Origin: Allobogoriella deserti
Lineage (GTDB): Bacteria; Actinomycetota; Actinomycetes; Actinomycetales; Actinomycetaceae
DNA: 64,000 nucleotides
Direction: 5' to 3'
Assembly (NCBI RefSeq): GCF_042680605.1
Contig: NZ_JBHUEE010000011.1
Span: forward strand, 78,190-142,189
Shown here: positions 8,732 through 17,797 of the stretch, piece after piece
Layout: each line of letters opens with the position of its first letter
Position numbering within the stretch: the first letter of the stretch is position 1
The notes under the pieces: generated by a model
Databases searched by the model: none
What the model was told of the DNA's origin: nothing
The model's input: the letters and a program-made list of their open reading frames with translations, nothing else
Translations under genes and position numbers: made by a program

Positions 8732-9442
8732 ATGTCGACGCCTGAACCGAACGCCGCAACGCCGCTCCGTCACGTCCACGTCCTGAACGGGCTGGGCGCG
8801 GACATCGTCGCCGGACGCCTGGAACCGGGCACGTCGGTCACGCTCGACCAGCTGCAGGACCGGTACGGTGCTTCCCGCGGACTCGTCCGGGAGTGCATGC
8901 GCATCCTCGAAGGGCTCGGCATGCTCCGTTCCCAACGGCGCACCGGGATCGAGATCCGGCCGCCGGAGTCGTGGAACGCCTACGACCCGATGATCATCCG
9001 GTGGCGCCTGGAGGGACCGGACCGCGAGGAGCAGCTCCAGGTCCTCACGGAGCTGCGCCTCGGCCTGGAACCGGTCGCCTCCCGGTTGGCCGCGCTTCGG
9101 GCCGCGGAGGACGAACGCGACGAGCTGCGCGAGGTCATGGCGATGCTCCGCGCCAACGGCGAGGCGGGCCGCCAATCGCGCCATCTCGACGCCGACCTCC
9201 GGTTCCACGCCGTGATCATGACGGCGTCGCACAACCCGATGTACACCGCGATGGTCCCGGTGGTCCGGGAGGTGCTCCAGGCGCGCCGCAGGCATGAGGA
9301 GATCGATCGACCGCACGTCCTCGCTGCGCTGGACCGCCATGAGAGGGTCGCCCGCGCCGTCCTCGCAGGAGACGAACAGGAGGCCGAACTCGCCATGCAC
9401 GACCTCCTGGCCGAGGTGCGGCAGACCCTGTCGGCGGACTAG
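8732..9442 (+). CDS. GntR-family regulator, FadR subfamily (FCD domain)
   Basis: 236 residues. The winged helix lies at about 12-75 (LEPGTSVTLDQLQDRYGASRG recognition region, truncated wing) and the all-helical FCD ligand domain at about 100-230. The three histidines and Asp typical of FCD metal/ligand binding are plausible in DLRFH, RHE and LDRHERV. FCD regulators usually sense carboxylic acids, which suits the tricarboxylate-type transporter that follows in the opposite direction. ATG 8732 (MSTPEP) is chosen, with GAGGAC upstream; ATG 8648 or 8654 would extend into the divergent promoter. Confidence 0.85.
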   Translation: MSTPEPNAATPLRHVHVLNGLGADIVAGRLEPGTSVTLDQLQDRYGASRGLVRECMRILEGLGMLRSQRRTGIEIRPPESWNAYDPMIIRWRLEGPDREEQLQVLTELRLGLEPVASRLAALRAAEDERDELREVMAMLRANGEAGRQSRHLDADLRFHAVIMTASHNPMYTAMVPVVREVLQARRRHEEIDRPHVLAALDRHERVARAVLAGDEQEAELAMHDLLAEVRQTLSAD

Positions 9443-9454
9443 CTCTGCGCCGCC

Positions 9455-10960
9455 CTACGTAGCGGACCGAGCGCGCTCCGCGGTTCGCCGGCGGCGTCCG
9501 TAGAGCAGACTCCCCGCGATCGCGAGGACGGCAATGACGAGCATGCCCAGGGAGATCGGACGCTCGAGGAAGACGAGCAGGCTGCCCTCCGACAGAAGCA
9601 TCGAGCGCCGGTACTCCTCTTCCAGGATCGGGCCGAGGATGAAGGCGAGAATGAGCGGACCGAGCTCGTAATTCAGCTTGCGCAGCACGTAGCCGACAAG
9701 TCCGAACACCACGGCGAGTCCGACGTCGAACATCGAACGCTGAACGCTGTACACCCCGCAGATGGCGACGATGACGATGATCGGTGCCATCAGCGCGCCA
9801 CGCAGCCGCAAGATCTGCACGAAGACCCGGATCAGCGGCAGGTTCAGCGCGAGCAGCATGAAGTTGCCGATGAACATCGAGGCGATGACGCCCCAGAAGA
9901 CGTCCGGATGTTCCGTGATCAGCTGCGGACCCGGCGTCACGTTGTGCAGCAGCAGGGCGCCGAACATCAAGGCGAGGGCCGGGTTCGGCGGCAGTCCCAG
10001 GGTCAGCAGCGGCACGAACGAGGAGTTCGACGACGCGTTGTCCGCCGTCTCGGTGGCCGCGAGGCCGTCGATCGCCCCTTTGCCGAACCGCTCCGGCTGC
10101 TTCGAGAACCGGCGCTCGGTGGCGTAGCCGATGACGGAGGAGATGGTCCCCCCGCCACCGGGCATGACGCCGATGAAGAACCCGAGGATCGAGGCCCGCA
10201 GGATGGCCAGGCGGCTGGCGATCCAGTCCCCCATGGTCGGTAGAACGTTGGAGATCCGCAGTTCTCCGGCGCCTCCGAAGTATCCTCGGTCGGACCGGTA
10301 GAGGATCTCTCCGATGCCGAAGATACCGACGGCGAGCGGGACGACGTGGATGCCGCTCATCAGGTCGACGTTGCCGCCGGTCAGCCGGACGCCGCCGGAG
10401 ATCGGATCCAGTCCGACGGCGCCGAGGATCAGACCGAGGGCGGCGAGCGACAGCGCCTTGATCTTCGAACCCGACCCGAGGAACACGACCATGCTGAGGC
10501 CGAGCAGGGCAAGGATGAAGATCTCCGGTGCACCGATCGAGCCGGCGAAGCGCGCCAGCGGCACCGCGAGCAGCGTCAGTCCGACGACGGCGACCATTCC
10601 GCCGGCGAACGAACCGATGGCGGTGATGCCGAGCGCCGAGCCGGCCCGGCCCTGTTTAGTCAACGGGTAGCCGTCGAGCACGGTCACCACGGACGAGGCG
10701 TCACCTGGCAGACCGAGCAGGATCGCGGGAATGCGGCCGCCGTACATCGCGCCGTAGTAGATCCCGGCCAGCATGATGATGGCGGTGGCCGGGTCCAGCT
10801 CGAAGGTGAGCGGGAGCAGCAGGGCGATGACGGCGACCGGCCCGAGCCCGGGAAGCAGCCCGATGACGGTCCCCACCAGGACCCCCAGGGTGACGAACAG
10901 CAGGTTCGTCGGCGAGAGCGCCACGGCGAAGCCGTCAAGGAGTGAGGTGAGCGTGGACAT
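9455..10960 (-). CDS. tctA: Tripartite tricarboxylate transporter large permease TctA
   Basis: 501 residues with about 12 hydrophobic segments. It carries the PGLGPVAVIALLLPLTFEL and GIYYGAMYGGRIPAILLGLPGD signatures of TctA near the N-terminus and the matching PGGGGTISSVIGYATE repeat in the second half. It forms the membrane channel with TctB and receives ligand from TctC. It follows tctB directly (stop TAG adjacent to its ATG). Substrate in this family ranges over citrate and other carboxylates. Confidence 0.95.
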   Translation of the reverse strand: MSTLTSLLDGFAVALSPTNLLFVTLGVLVGTVIGLLPGLGPVAVIALLLPLTFELDPATAIIMLAGIYYGAMYGGRIPAILLGLPGDASSVVTVLDGYPLTKQGRAGSALGITAIGSFAGGMVAVVGLTLLAVPLARFAGSIGAPEIFILALLGLSMVVFLGSGSKIKALSLAALGLILGAVGLDPISGGVRLTGGNVDLMSGIHVVPLAVGIFGIGEILYRSDRGYFGGAGELRISNVLPTMGDWIASRLAILRASILGFFIGVMPGGGGTISSVIGYATERRFSKQPERFGKGAIDGLAATETADNASSNSSFVPLLTLGLPPNPALALMFGALLLHNVTPGPQLITEHPDVFWGVIASMFIGNFMLLALNLPLIRVFVQILRLRGALMAPIIVIVAICGVYSVQRSMFDVGLAVVFGLVGYVLRKLNYELGPLILAFILGPILEEEYRRSMLLSEGSLLVFLERPISLGMLVIAVLAIAGSLLYGRRRRTAERARSAT

Positions 10961-11404
10961 CTAGATCGCCCTCATGTGCGCGCCGAGCAGTTCCGAGAAG
11001 AGGTAGAAGGTCACGCCCGTTCCGAGCACGGCGACGAGCGCCGAGGTACGCCACGACTCGCCGCCGAGGAACCTCAGATGGACGAACATCAGCACCACAC
11101 CGGGGATGAGGAATCCGACGTAGTCGTAGGCGCCGATGAAGACGAAGAGCATCGCCGCCAGGCCGAGGGGTCGCACCGCCCGCACGGTGAAGCGTTCCCC
11201 CTCGGGACTCCGGAGTAGGAGGGCGAGCGCGGTCGTGAGCAGTCCTGCGGCGACCGCGAACGGCCACATGCCCGATCCCGGCTCACTCAGCCTGCCGAGG
11301 CCCACGTCCCAGGACTGCCACAACGTCCACCCGGCGAAGGCCGCGACACCGATGGCGAACAGCCGATCGGCGAGGCGACTCCGCGGGATCTCCTCATCAG
11401 TCAC
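10961..11404 (-). CDS. tctB: Tripartite tricarboxylate transporter small subunit TctB
   Basis: 147 residues with four hydrophobic segments, the layout of TctB small membrane subunits. GTG 11404 is chosen (VTDEEIPRS); its first eight bases overlap the tctC stop, implying translational coupling. A longer frame to 11494 would overlap tctC heavily and start with low-complexity arginine-serine sequence. TctB is poorly conserved; the call depends on size, topology and position between tctC and tctA. Confidence 0.85.
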   Translation of the reverse strand: MTDEEIPRSRLADRLFAIGVAAFAGWTLWQSWDVGLGRLSEPGSGMWPFAVAAGLLTTALALLLRSPEGERFTVRAVRPLGLAAMLFVFIGAYDYVGFLIPGVVLMFVHLRFLGGESWRTSALVAVLGTGVTFYLFSELLGAHMRAI

Positions 11405-12359
11405 CAGCCACCTCGGCGTAGGACTCGGCCGCCTCGTGCAGGCGCTCGTTCGTCTCCTCGGCGCCGACGAACTCCGGTGGTGCGACTCCCTCACCGAGCT
11501 GGTCCTGGACGTCGCTGTCGCTCATGCACGTCTGCATGGCCGATTCGAGGGTGTTCGCGATCTCGTCGGGCGTGTCCGGCTGGGTGGCGAGGAACCAGAA
11601 CGAGTCCGCGTACGGCAGGTCGGAGTAGCCCAGTGAGTCGAGCGTCGGCACGTCGGGCAGGTGCGGCGCCGGTTCCGTCACCGCGGTGGCCAGCGCCTCC
11701 ACGCCGCCTTCTTCGAGCGCGGGCAGGGTGACACCGCTGTCGGCCGAGACGAAGATGGCGTCCACGTCCCCGGCACGCAGCGCCTGGAGAGTGTTGCCGT
11801 TCCCGTCGAAGGGCACCGTCTCGACGCCGACGTCGTGCGTCGCGATGAGTCCGTCCACGACGATGGCGGGCACGCTCGTCGCCCCCGGGACCCCGACGAC
11901 CGTCCGCGAACCCTCTGCCGAGGTGAGCAGCTCCTCGGCACTGTCGTACTCGCCCTCACGGGCGACCATCACGATCGGCGCCTGCCCGATGGTGCCCACC
12001 GGACGGAAGGAATCGGCGTCGAACTCGACGCTGTCTTCGAGCAGCGGCGGCAGGACCGCGTTGGCCGCAGTGGTCGAGACCAACGTGTAGCCGTCGGGCT
12101 CGGACTGGCTGAAGTAGGTGTTTCCGACGGCTCCTGAGCCACCCTCACGGTTCTCGACCTGGATGGAGGTGTCGAGCTCCTCCTCCAGGCACGGCGTGAC
12201 GATCCTCGTCGACAGATCGGTCGAGGACCCTGCCGGCACCGGAACCACCACGGTGATGTTCTCCTGGGGGTACTCCGCCGGATCACCGGAGCCTGAGCAC
12301 GCCGTCACGCCCACGGCAACGGCACCCACCACGGCGGCTGTCCTGATCATGCTCCTCAT
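11397..12359 (-). CDS. tctC: Tripartite tricarboxylate transporter solute-binding protein TctC
   Basis: 320-residue lipoprotein: hydrophobic signal ending VGVTAC with the lipobox Cys at about residue 21. Mature sequence has the Bug-family strand NITVVVPVPAGSSTDLSTR, the VENREGGSGAVGN loop and a YTLVSTT segment. It captures an organic acid outside the membrane and delivers it to TctAB. It is first in the tctCBA operon, divergent from the LacI gene at 12680. Regulation is likely by the LacI gene or the GntR gene at 8732. Confidence 0.92.
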   Translation of the reverse strand: MRSMIRTAAVVGAVAVGVTACSGSGDPAEYPQENITVVVPVPAGSSTDLSTRIVTPCLEEELDTSIQVENREGGSGAVGNTYFSQSEPDGYTLVSTTAANAVLPPLLEDSVEFDADSFRPVGTIGQAPIVMVAREGEYDSAEELLTSAEGSRTVVGVPGATSVPAIVVDGLIATHDVGVETVPFDGNGNTLQALRAGDVDAIFVSADSGVTLPALEEGGVEALATAVTEPAPHLPDVPTLDSLGYSDLPYADSFWFLATQPDTPDEIANTLESAMQTCMSDSDVQDQLGEGVAPPEFVGAEETNERLHEAAESYAEVAGD

Positions 12360-12452
12360 TGAGGTCTCCCGTTAGGCAACGACGTCGACAGGTCGGGCCG
12401 GCGCCGTGAGGCGACAACCGCTCGAGCGAAAGTACCATCAATCGTGCCAATG

Positions 12453-12467
12453 AACCAATCATTGGTT
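12453..12467. promoter_or_regulatory. Perfect palindrome upstream of tctC
   Basis: AACCAAT, C, ATTGGTT: seven-base arms with one central base, 94 bases before the tctC start. It is flanked by two copies of AGTACCA (12431 and 12471). It is a candidate site for a regulator of the tripartite transporter. Confidence 0.45.
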
Positions 12468-12553
12468 GCCAGTACCAAGCTACATCTCTCTCGCATCGCG
12501 AAATTGCGCTTCCGCCTTGACGCGTCACTCAGGCGGGCTCTACGTTAAACAGT

Positions 12554-12621
12554 AAGCGGTTTCTATGAACCACTTTGATTAGAGTTATCAGTAGTAGCCG
12601 GTTACTAACATTGCCGGTTAC
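12554..12621. promoter_or_regulatory. Inverted repeat plus direct repeats upstream of LacI gene
   Basis: AAGCGGTT, six bases, AACCACTT (seven of eight arm pairs) spans 12554-12575. GCCGGTTAC then occurs twice, at 12597-12605 and 12613-12621. The second motif shares CCGGTTAC with the perfect operator at 51714. These are likely LacI-family binding sites controlling the LacI gene and perhaps tctC. Confidence 0.45.
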
Positions 12622-12679
12622 CCGCCGCACCACCCGGTGCGAGCCACCGACCACCTGCACCGACGCGCGGAGGGATCAC

Positions 12680-13702
12680 ATGGCAGCGGTGACCATCCGC
12701 GAGGTTGCGGAAGCAGCCGGCGTCTCGGTCGCGACCGTCTCGCGCATCGCCTCCGGTTCGGACTACCCGGTCGGCGCCCGCACCCGCGAACGGGTCGAGG
12801 CAGTCATCGAGGCCCTCGGCTACCGGCCCAACCAGTCGGCCACCGACCTGAGCCGTCGCGACACCCACCTCGTCGGAGTCCTCGCCCCGGACATGGCCAA
12901 CCAGTACTACGCCGAGGTCACCCGCGGGATCGAGGACGCTGCGCACGAGGCCGGTTACCAGGTCCTCTTCTCCTCCACCGACCGGCGAAAGACTCGTGCC
13001 GAGACGGCCCTCGAGGCACTCCTGCGCCGCCGCGTCGCCGCCCTGATCATCCTCGGTGGCGGTGACGAGGTCCGGCTCACCCGCAAGCAGGTCGCCAGCT
13101 ACGGCACGGAGGTCGTCCTCATCGGGCGCGCCGGTGAGGACTTCCCCACCGTCACCACCGACGGCGAGCAGGCCGGACAGGTCATGGCCCAGCACTTCAT
13201 CGACCTCGGGCACCGACACCTCGCCTTCATCGCCGGATCGCGCGGATCCACCGCGACCCGCCTACGTCTCAGCGGCGTCCGCAGGGCGGCCCGCGCCGGC
13301 GGACTCACCGCTCCCCCGGTCAGCCGGGGCGGATACACGGAGCAGGGCGGCTATCGCGCCGCGCGCGACCTCCTCGCGAACACCACCGCGCGCGAACGGC
13401 CCACAGCCCTCATCGCGGCCAACGACCGCATGGCCATCGGCGCCATGGCCGCGGCCCACGATCTGGGCCTCAGCGTCCCGGACGACGTCGCCCTCGCCGG
13501 CTTCGACGACACCCCCATCTCCGCCTACGTCCGGCCCGCGCTGACCACGTACTCCCTCCGTTCCGCCCAGCTCGGCGCGGAGGCCATGCAGATGATCCTG
13601 GACAGAGAGGAAGGCGAGACGAGCATCCGCCACCGCACGGTGGACGGCGACATCGTCGTGCGCGAGAGCTGCGGCGCACACCGCAGGGCCACCACACCCT
13701 GA
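12680..13702 (+). CDS. LacI-family transcriptional regulator
   Basis: 340 residues. The N-terminal helix-turn-helix (TIREVAEAAGVSVATVSRIASG, residues 5-26) and hinge are followed by a type 1 periplasmic-binding-like ligand domain (LVGVLAPDMANQYYAEV onward) and the family C-terminus DIVVRESCGAHRR. ATG 12680 has GGAGGGA upstream. It probably represses the creatininase-to-ABC operon that begins 89 bases after its stop. The ligand is unknown; LacI effectors are commonly sugars or polyols. Confidence 0.92.
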   Translation: MAAVTIREVAEAAGVSVATVSRIASGSDYPVGARTRERVEAVIEALGYRPNQSATDLSRRDTHLVGVLAPDMANQYYAEVTRGIEDAAHEAGYQVLFSSTDRRKTRAETALEALLRRRVAALIILGGGDEVRLTRKQVASYGTEVVLIGRAGEDFPTVTTDGEQAGQVMAQHFIDLGHRHLAFIAGSRGSTATRLRLSGVRRAARAGGLTAPPVSRGGYTEQGGYRAARDLLANTTARERPTALIAANDRMAIGAMAAAHDLGLSVPDDVALAGFDDTPISAYVRPALTTYSLRSAQLGAEAMQMILDREEGETSIRHRTVDGDIVVRESCGAHRRATTP

Positions 13703-13790
13703 CGCCCCGGCCCCGCACGACGCCGATAGGCCACGACAGCGCACACGGCGTGCGCGACAACGGCAACCAGAGACGAAGGAGTTCTCCAAC

Positions 13791-14684
13791 ATGTCGGTGA
13801 AGGACTACGCGAAGACCGATGCCGGATCGGACCGCAAGCACAACATCCTCGGGATGTCGTTCGCGGAGGTCGCGGAGCGGCTCGCAGAACCGGGACAGGA
13901 CACCGTCCTCATCCCCATGGGCAGCACCGAGAAGCACGGCGCCCACATCCCGCTCGGCACGGACAGCTACGTCACGATGGAGGTCGTCTACCGTGCCGCC
14001 GAGGCGGTGGACGTCATGCACACACCGCTGCAGCCGTTCGGCTACTCACCGCACCACATGGGCCGCCACGAGGAAGGCGCCGGCACCATCACGCTGCGGG
14101 CCGAGACCTACCGGCGCGTCCTGCACGACGTCGCCCGCAGCCTGATCTACCACGGCGTCAAGAAGATCATCTTCGTCTCGCACCACGGATCCAACACCAA
14201 GCCGATCGACGAACTCATGCGCCAGCTGCGCTACCACACCGGCGCGTACATCTCCTTCTACAAGACACCGACCGAGCGCGAGGCGAACGTGGTCCAGCAC
14301 CACTTCGACAACCCGCCTGAGGAGACGCCGGGCTGGCACTCCTCCGAGCTCGAGACGGCCTGCCTCATGGCGACGGCGGACAACCTCGTGCACATGGACC
14401 GCGCCGTGGACGACCGCGCCCACGCCCCGGCCTACATGGGACCGGAGTTCTCCAAGATCGACGGCGTCGGCACGGTGAAGTTCCGCGGCTCGGAGAACAT
14501 CTGGGTCCCGATGGAGCACCACGAGTACTCCGACACCGCGACCATCGGCAACCCCTTCCGCGCCACGAAGGAGAAGGGGCTGGCGATGTTCGACTCCATG
14601 GCCGAGCACCTCGCCGCCTACGTCGAGGAAGTGCGCAAGTTCGAGGTCGGGGAGATCAACTCCGACTACCCGGAGCGCGCCTGA
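13791..14684 (+). CDS. Creatininase-family hydrolase
   Basis: 297 residues. STEKHGAHIPLGTDS carries the E-x-H-G-x-H and Asp metal ligands of creatininase-fold enzymes; VSHHGSNTKP stands for the usual NGHGGN; WHSSELET resembles the H-x-G-E-x-E-T ligand motif. The fold cleaves cyclic amides or C-C bonds in cyclic diketones with a dinuclear metal. The family includes creatinine amidohydrolase and, in Thermotoga, the inositol-pathway ring hydrolase IolN. A zinc dehydrogenase in the same operon makes the second comparison attractive (inference). AAGGAG precedes the ATG. Confidence 0.85.
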   Translation: MSVKDYAKTDAGSDRKHNILGMSFAEVAERLAEPGQDTVLIPMGSTEKHGAHIPLGTDSYVTMEVVYRAAEAVDVMHTPLQPFGYSPHHMGRHEEGAGTITLRAETYRRVLHDVARSLIYHGVKKIIFVSHHGSNTKPIDELMRQLRYHTGAYISFYKTPTEREANVVQHHFDNPPEETPGWHSSELETACLMATADNLVHMDRAVDDRAHAPAYMGPEFSKIDGVGTVKFRGSENIWVPMEHHEYSDTATIGNPFRATKEKGLAMFDSMAEHLAAYVEEVRKFEVGEINSDYPERA

Positions 14685-14710
14685 CCCCGCACCACGACGG
14701 AGGTGGTCGC

Positions 14711-15373
14711 ATGATCGGCACCGCGCCGAACCAGACCGGCACGGACGCCCTGCGCGAGGAGCTGGCGCGGCTGTCCCGCCGCAGCTTCTTCCGCGGGCTC
14801 GTGCCCGGCGTCAGCGGCAACAACTCCATCCGAGTGCCCGGCACGGACACGATGGTCATCAAGACCTCGGGCTGCAGCCAGGGGGACATGACGGCCACGG
14901 ACACGGTGGTGATGTCCTTCGACGGCGAGGTGCTCGACCCCGGGCGCACGCCGAGCAAGGAGTGGCGTTTCCACGCCAGGATCTACGCCACCCGGCCCGA
15001 GGTCGGTGCGGTCGCGCACCTCCACCCGCCGCTGTCGGTGGCCTTCTCGGTGGCGGGCCAGGTCCCGCCGCTGGTCACCGCGGCGGCGCGGGGCCACGTG
15101 CGAGAGATCGCCGAGGTGCCGCTGCTGCCGGCCGGCTCGCCCGAGCTGGCCGACGCCGTCGAGGCCGTCATGGCCGGGACGCAGACACGGGTGGTCCTCA
15201 TGCGCGAGCACGGCACCATCGCCGTGGGCCCGGACCTGGCGACGGCGGTTCACCGGACGGACTACATGGAGGACAACGCTCGCGTAGCCCTGGCCGCGGG
15301 GATTCTCACCTCGACCCGTCCGGGCGAGATCGAGCTGGCCCACGACCCGGATCCGACGGCGGAAGGGGGCTGA
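14711..15373 (+). CDS. Class II aldolase/adducin family protein
   Basis: 220 residues, full length for the L-fuculose-phosphate aldolase fold. LVPGVSGNNSIRVPG is the N-terminal glycine-rich phosphate loop; AHLHPP supplies two zinc histidines and REHGTIAVG the third. The family performs retro-aldol cleavage of phosphorylated sugars, epimerisation or decarboxylation. It lies between the creatininase homologue and the Tm-1-like gene with gaps of 26 and 4 bases, so it is in the same transcript. The substrate is unresolved. Confidence 0.85.
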   Translation: MIGTAPNQTGTDALREELARLSRRSFFRGLVPGVSGNNSIRVPGTDTMVIKTSGCSQGDMTATDTVVMSFDGEVLDPGRTPSKEWRFHARIYATRPEVGAVAHLHPPLSVAFSVAGQVPPLVTAAARGHVREIAEVPLLPAGSPELADAVEAVMAGTQTRVVLMREHGTIAVGPDLATAVHRTDYMEDNARVALAAGILTSTRPGEIELAHDPDPTAEGG

Positions 15374-15377
15374 TCGC

Positions 15378-16607
15378 GTGCGCCCGAGAATCGCCGTCCT
15401 CGCCACGGTGGACACCAAGGCGGCCGAGGCCTCCTTCCTCGCGGCAGAGATCCTCGCCCGCGGAGGCGCCGCCCCGGTGATCGACATCGGGCTCGGCCAG
15501 GCCGCCGGCGAAGCCGTCGACGTCCCGGCGCAGACACTCGCCGGTCGAGCCGGGACGACGGTCGCGGACCTGCGCGCGGGCCCTCGGCACGAGGCGATGG
15601 CGGCCATGGGCGAGAGCGCCGGGCAGGTGCTGACCGAATGGTTCGATGCCGGCCGGCTGGACGGCGTCATCGCCGTCGGCGGCAACCAGGGCAGTGCCGT
15701 CGCGGCGATCGCCATGCGGCACCTGCCGATCGGGCCGCCCAAGCTCATCGTCTCCACGGTGGCCTCGGGCAATGTGCGCCAGTACGTCCAGGACTGCGAC
15801 ATCACCATGCAATTCTCCGTCGGTGATCTGCTCGGTGGCCCCAACCGGGTGACCGGGATGATCCTGCGCCGCTCGGCGGCCGCCGTCGTCGCCATGGCCG
15901 GCGTGGCCGGCGGCGGTACCGCAGCACCGACCGACACCGGTCCGGCCGTGGGGGTGACGGCGTTCGGCAACACCGAACCCGCCGTCGTCACCGCCATCGA
16001 GAAGCTTCGCGACGGCGGCCTCGCGTCCGTGCCGTTCCACGCCTCCGGGGCGTGCGGCTCGGCCATGGAACGCCTTCTCGACGACGGAGTCCTCACCGGG
16101 GTCCTCGACCTCACCATCCACGAGGTGCTGGGCGAGATCGAGCCGGCCGACATCTACGCACCCGTCCGGCCCGGCCGGCTCACCGCCGCCGGCCGGCAGG
16201 GGATGCCGCAGGTGGTCGTGCCCGGCGGCTGCGAGTACTTCTGCTTCGGCGGGCCGGACTCCATACCGCCCGCCTACCGGGACCGGCCGGTGCACGTGCA
16301 CAACCCGTACAACACCAACGTCCGCACCACGGCCACCGAGCTGACCGAACTCGGCCGGCTGGTGGCCGACCGGCTCAACGCCTCCCGAGGCCCGGCAGCC
16401 GTGCTCATCCCGACCCAGGGATGGTCCGGCGTCGGAAGCCCCGGCGGCATCCTGCACGACCCGGACGCCAATCAGGCGTTCGTCGACGCCCTCGAGGCCG
16501 GCCTGAACCCGACGGTCCGGCTCGAGCGCCATGACACCACGATCAACGACCCCGCATTCGCGACGGCGGCGGCCGAGACCCTTCTCGACCTCATGCCGTC
16601 GCGCTGA
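15378..16607 (+). CDS. Tm-1-like ATP-binding domain protein (UPF0261)
   Basis: 409 residues matching the whole Tm-1-like/UPF0261 family: it begins PRIAVLATVDTKAAEASFL, has the central GVIAVGGNQGSAVAA glycine loop, the LIVSTVASGNVRQYV segment, and a late PTQGWSG motif. Members bind nucleotide; the plant resistance protein Tm-1 gives the name. Their catalytic role in bacteria is not settled, and the family partner (phosphoenolpyruvate-hydrolase-like protein) is absent here. GTG start four bases after the aldolase stop. Co-occurrence with ring hydrolase and aldolase genes suggests a metabolic rather than defensive role. Confidence 0.88.
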   Translation: MRPRIAVLATVDTKAAEASFLAAEILARGGAAPVIDIGLGQAAGEAVDVPAQTLAGRAGTTVADLRAGPRHEAMAAMGESAGQVLTEWFDAGRLDGVIAVGGNQGSAVAAIAMRHLPIGPPKLIVSTVASGNVRQYVQDCDITMQFSVGDLLGGPNRVTGMILRRSAAAVVAMAGVAGGGTAAPTDTGPAVGVTAFGNTEPAVVTAIEKLRDGGLASVPFHASGACGSAMERLLDDGVLTGVLDLTIHEVLGEIEPADIYAPVRPGRLTAAGRQGMPQVVVPGGCEYFCFGGPDSIPPAYRDRPVHVHNPYNTNVRTTATELTELGRLVADRLNASRGPAAVLIPTQGWSGVGSPGGILHDPDANQAFVDALEAGLNPTVRLERHDTTINDPAFATAAAETLLDLMPSR

Positions 16608-16655
16608 CGGCCCGCTGCCGCACCGCGGCGGCGACCCGACGCGAAGGAGCTTCGA

Positions 16656-17768
16656 ATGGTTGCGCAACAGGCGGCCGCCCAGGCAGCCCCACGTCCGGAC
16701 AGCGACGTCCCCGAGAGCATGCGCGCGGCGGTGATGTTCGGCCCCGGTGACATCCGCGTGGTCGACAAGCCGGTGCCGCGGCCCGGCCCCGGCGAGGTCC
16801 TGGTCAAGGTGTCGGTCTGCGGCATGTGCGGCACGGACCTGAAGATCTACGACGGCCATTTCCCCGGCACACCCCCGTACGGCAGCTACACACCCGGCCA
16901 CGAGTGGTCCGGCACGGTGGTCGAGGTGGGCGAGACGGTCGACGAGGTCGCCGTCGGTGACCGCGTGTGTATCGAGGCCCACCACGGCTGCGGCCGGTGC
17001 GAGAACTGCATGGCCGGCCTGTACACGTGCTGCCTGAACTACGGCGACGTCGCCAAAGGGCACAAGGCCTCCGGGATGACGGTCGACGGCGGCTTCGCCG
17101 AGTACGCCATCCATCACGTGGCCGCGCTCTCCCGGATGCCGACGAACGTCTCGGATCTCGACGCCGTGCTCATCACCACCGCCGGCACCGGCCTGTTCGG
17201 CATCGACATGATCGGCGGGTACCTACTCGGCCAGGACGTCGTGGTGTTCGGACCCGGCCCGGTGGGCTTGATGACCGCGCAGGCGGCCAAACAGCTCGGC
17301 GCTCGCCAGGTGATCCTCGTGGGCACCCGCGACAGCCGGCTCGCCCGTGGACGGGATCTCGGCGCCGATCACACCATCAACGCCCGGCAGAGCGATCCGG
17401 TCGCCGAGATCGCCCGGCTGACCGGCGGCGAGGGCGCCGACGTCGTCATCGAGACCTCCGGCAACGTCGCCGCACCCCAGCAGTGCGTCGAGGCCGTGCG
17501 CCGCGGCGGCACGATCCTCGTCGTGGCGTTCTACCCGGAACCGGTGACGCTGGACCTGTCCGCCGTCGTGCGGCAGGGCGTCCAGGTGCACACCACCCGC
17601 GGCGAGGGCGGCAACAACGTCCGCCGCGCCCTGGCGCTGGCGGACATGGGCCGCCTGCGCGGCGAGGAGCTCGTCACCCACGAGTTCCAGCTCGACGACA
17701 TCGCGGAGGCCCTCCGCGTGGTCCGCGAGCGCGACGGCGATCCCCTCAAAGCCGTCATCCGCTTCTGA
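16656..17768 (+). CDS. Zinc-dependent medium-chain dehydrogenase
   Basis: 370 residues, NAD(P)-dependent alcohol or polyol dehydrogenase. Catalytic zinc ligands appear in CGMCGTD and GHEWSG; the structural zinc site is the four-Cys loop CGRCENCMAGLYTCC; the Rossmann motif is VVFGPGPVGLMTAQ. It resembles sorbitol, threonine and inosose dehydrogenases. AAGGAG precedes ATG 16656; the first 21 residues before MRAAVMFGPGD are an extra tail. With the creatininase homologue it recalls the IolM-IolN pair of Thermotoga (dehydrogenation, then ring hydrolysis), which is an inference. Confidence 0.9.
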   Translation: MVAQQAAAQAAPRPDSDVPESMRAAVMFGPGDIRVVDKPVPRPGPGEVLVKVSVCGMCGTDLKIYDGHFPGTPPYGSYTPGHEWSGTVVEVGETVDEVAVGDRVCIEAHHGCGRCENCMAGLYTCCLNYGDVAKGHKASGMTVDGGFAEYAIHHVAALSRMPTNVSDLDAVLITTAGTGLFGIDMIGGYLLGQDVVVFGPGPVGLMTAQAAKQLGARQVILVGTRDSRLARGRDLGADHTINARQSDPVAEIARLTGGEGADVVIETSGNVAAPQQCVEAVRRGGTILVVAFYPEPVTLDLSAVVRQGVQVHTTRGEGGNNVRRALALADMGRLRGEELVTHEFQLDDIAEALRVVRERDGDPLKAVIRF

Positions 17769-17797
17769 TCTCGGGCTGTCACCACGAAGGAGTGACC

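Larger units (their letters stand above)
12360..12679. other. 320-base divergent intergenic region
   Basis: Gap between tctC and the LacI gene with unusually low GC near its middle. It holds three symmetric or repeated blocks, listed separately, and presumably both promoters. No coding potential was recognised. Confidence 0.7.

Noticed and set aside
16967..17797. Upstream extension of the ABC ATPase frame
   Set aside because: It lies within the dehydrogenase gene in another frame; a strong ribosome site marks ATG 17798.
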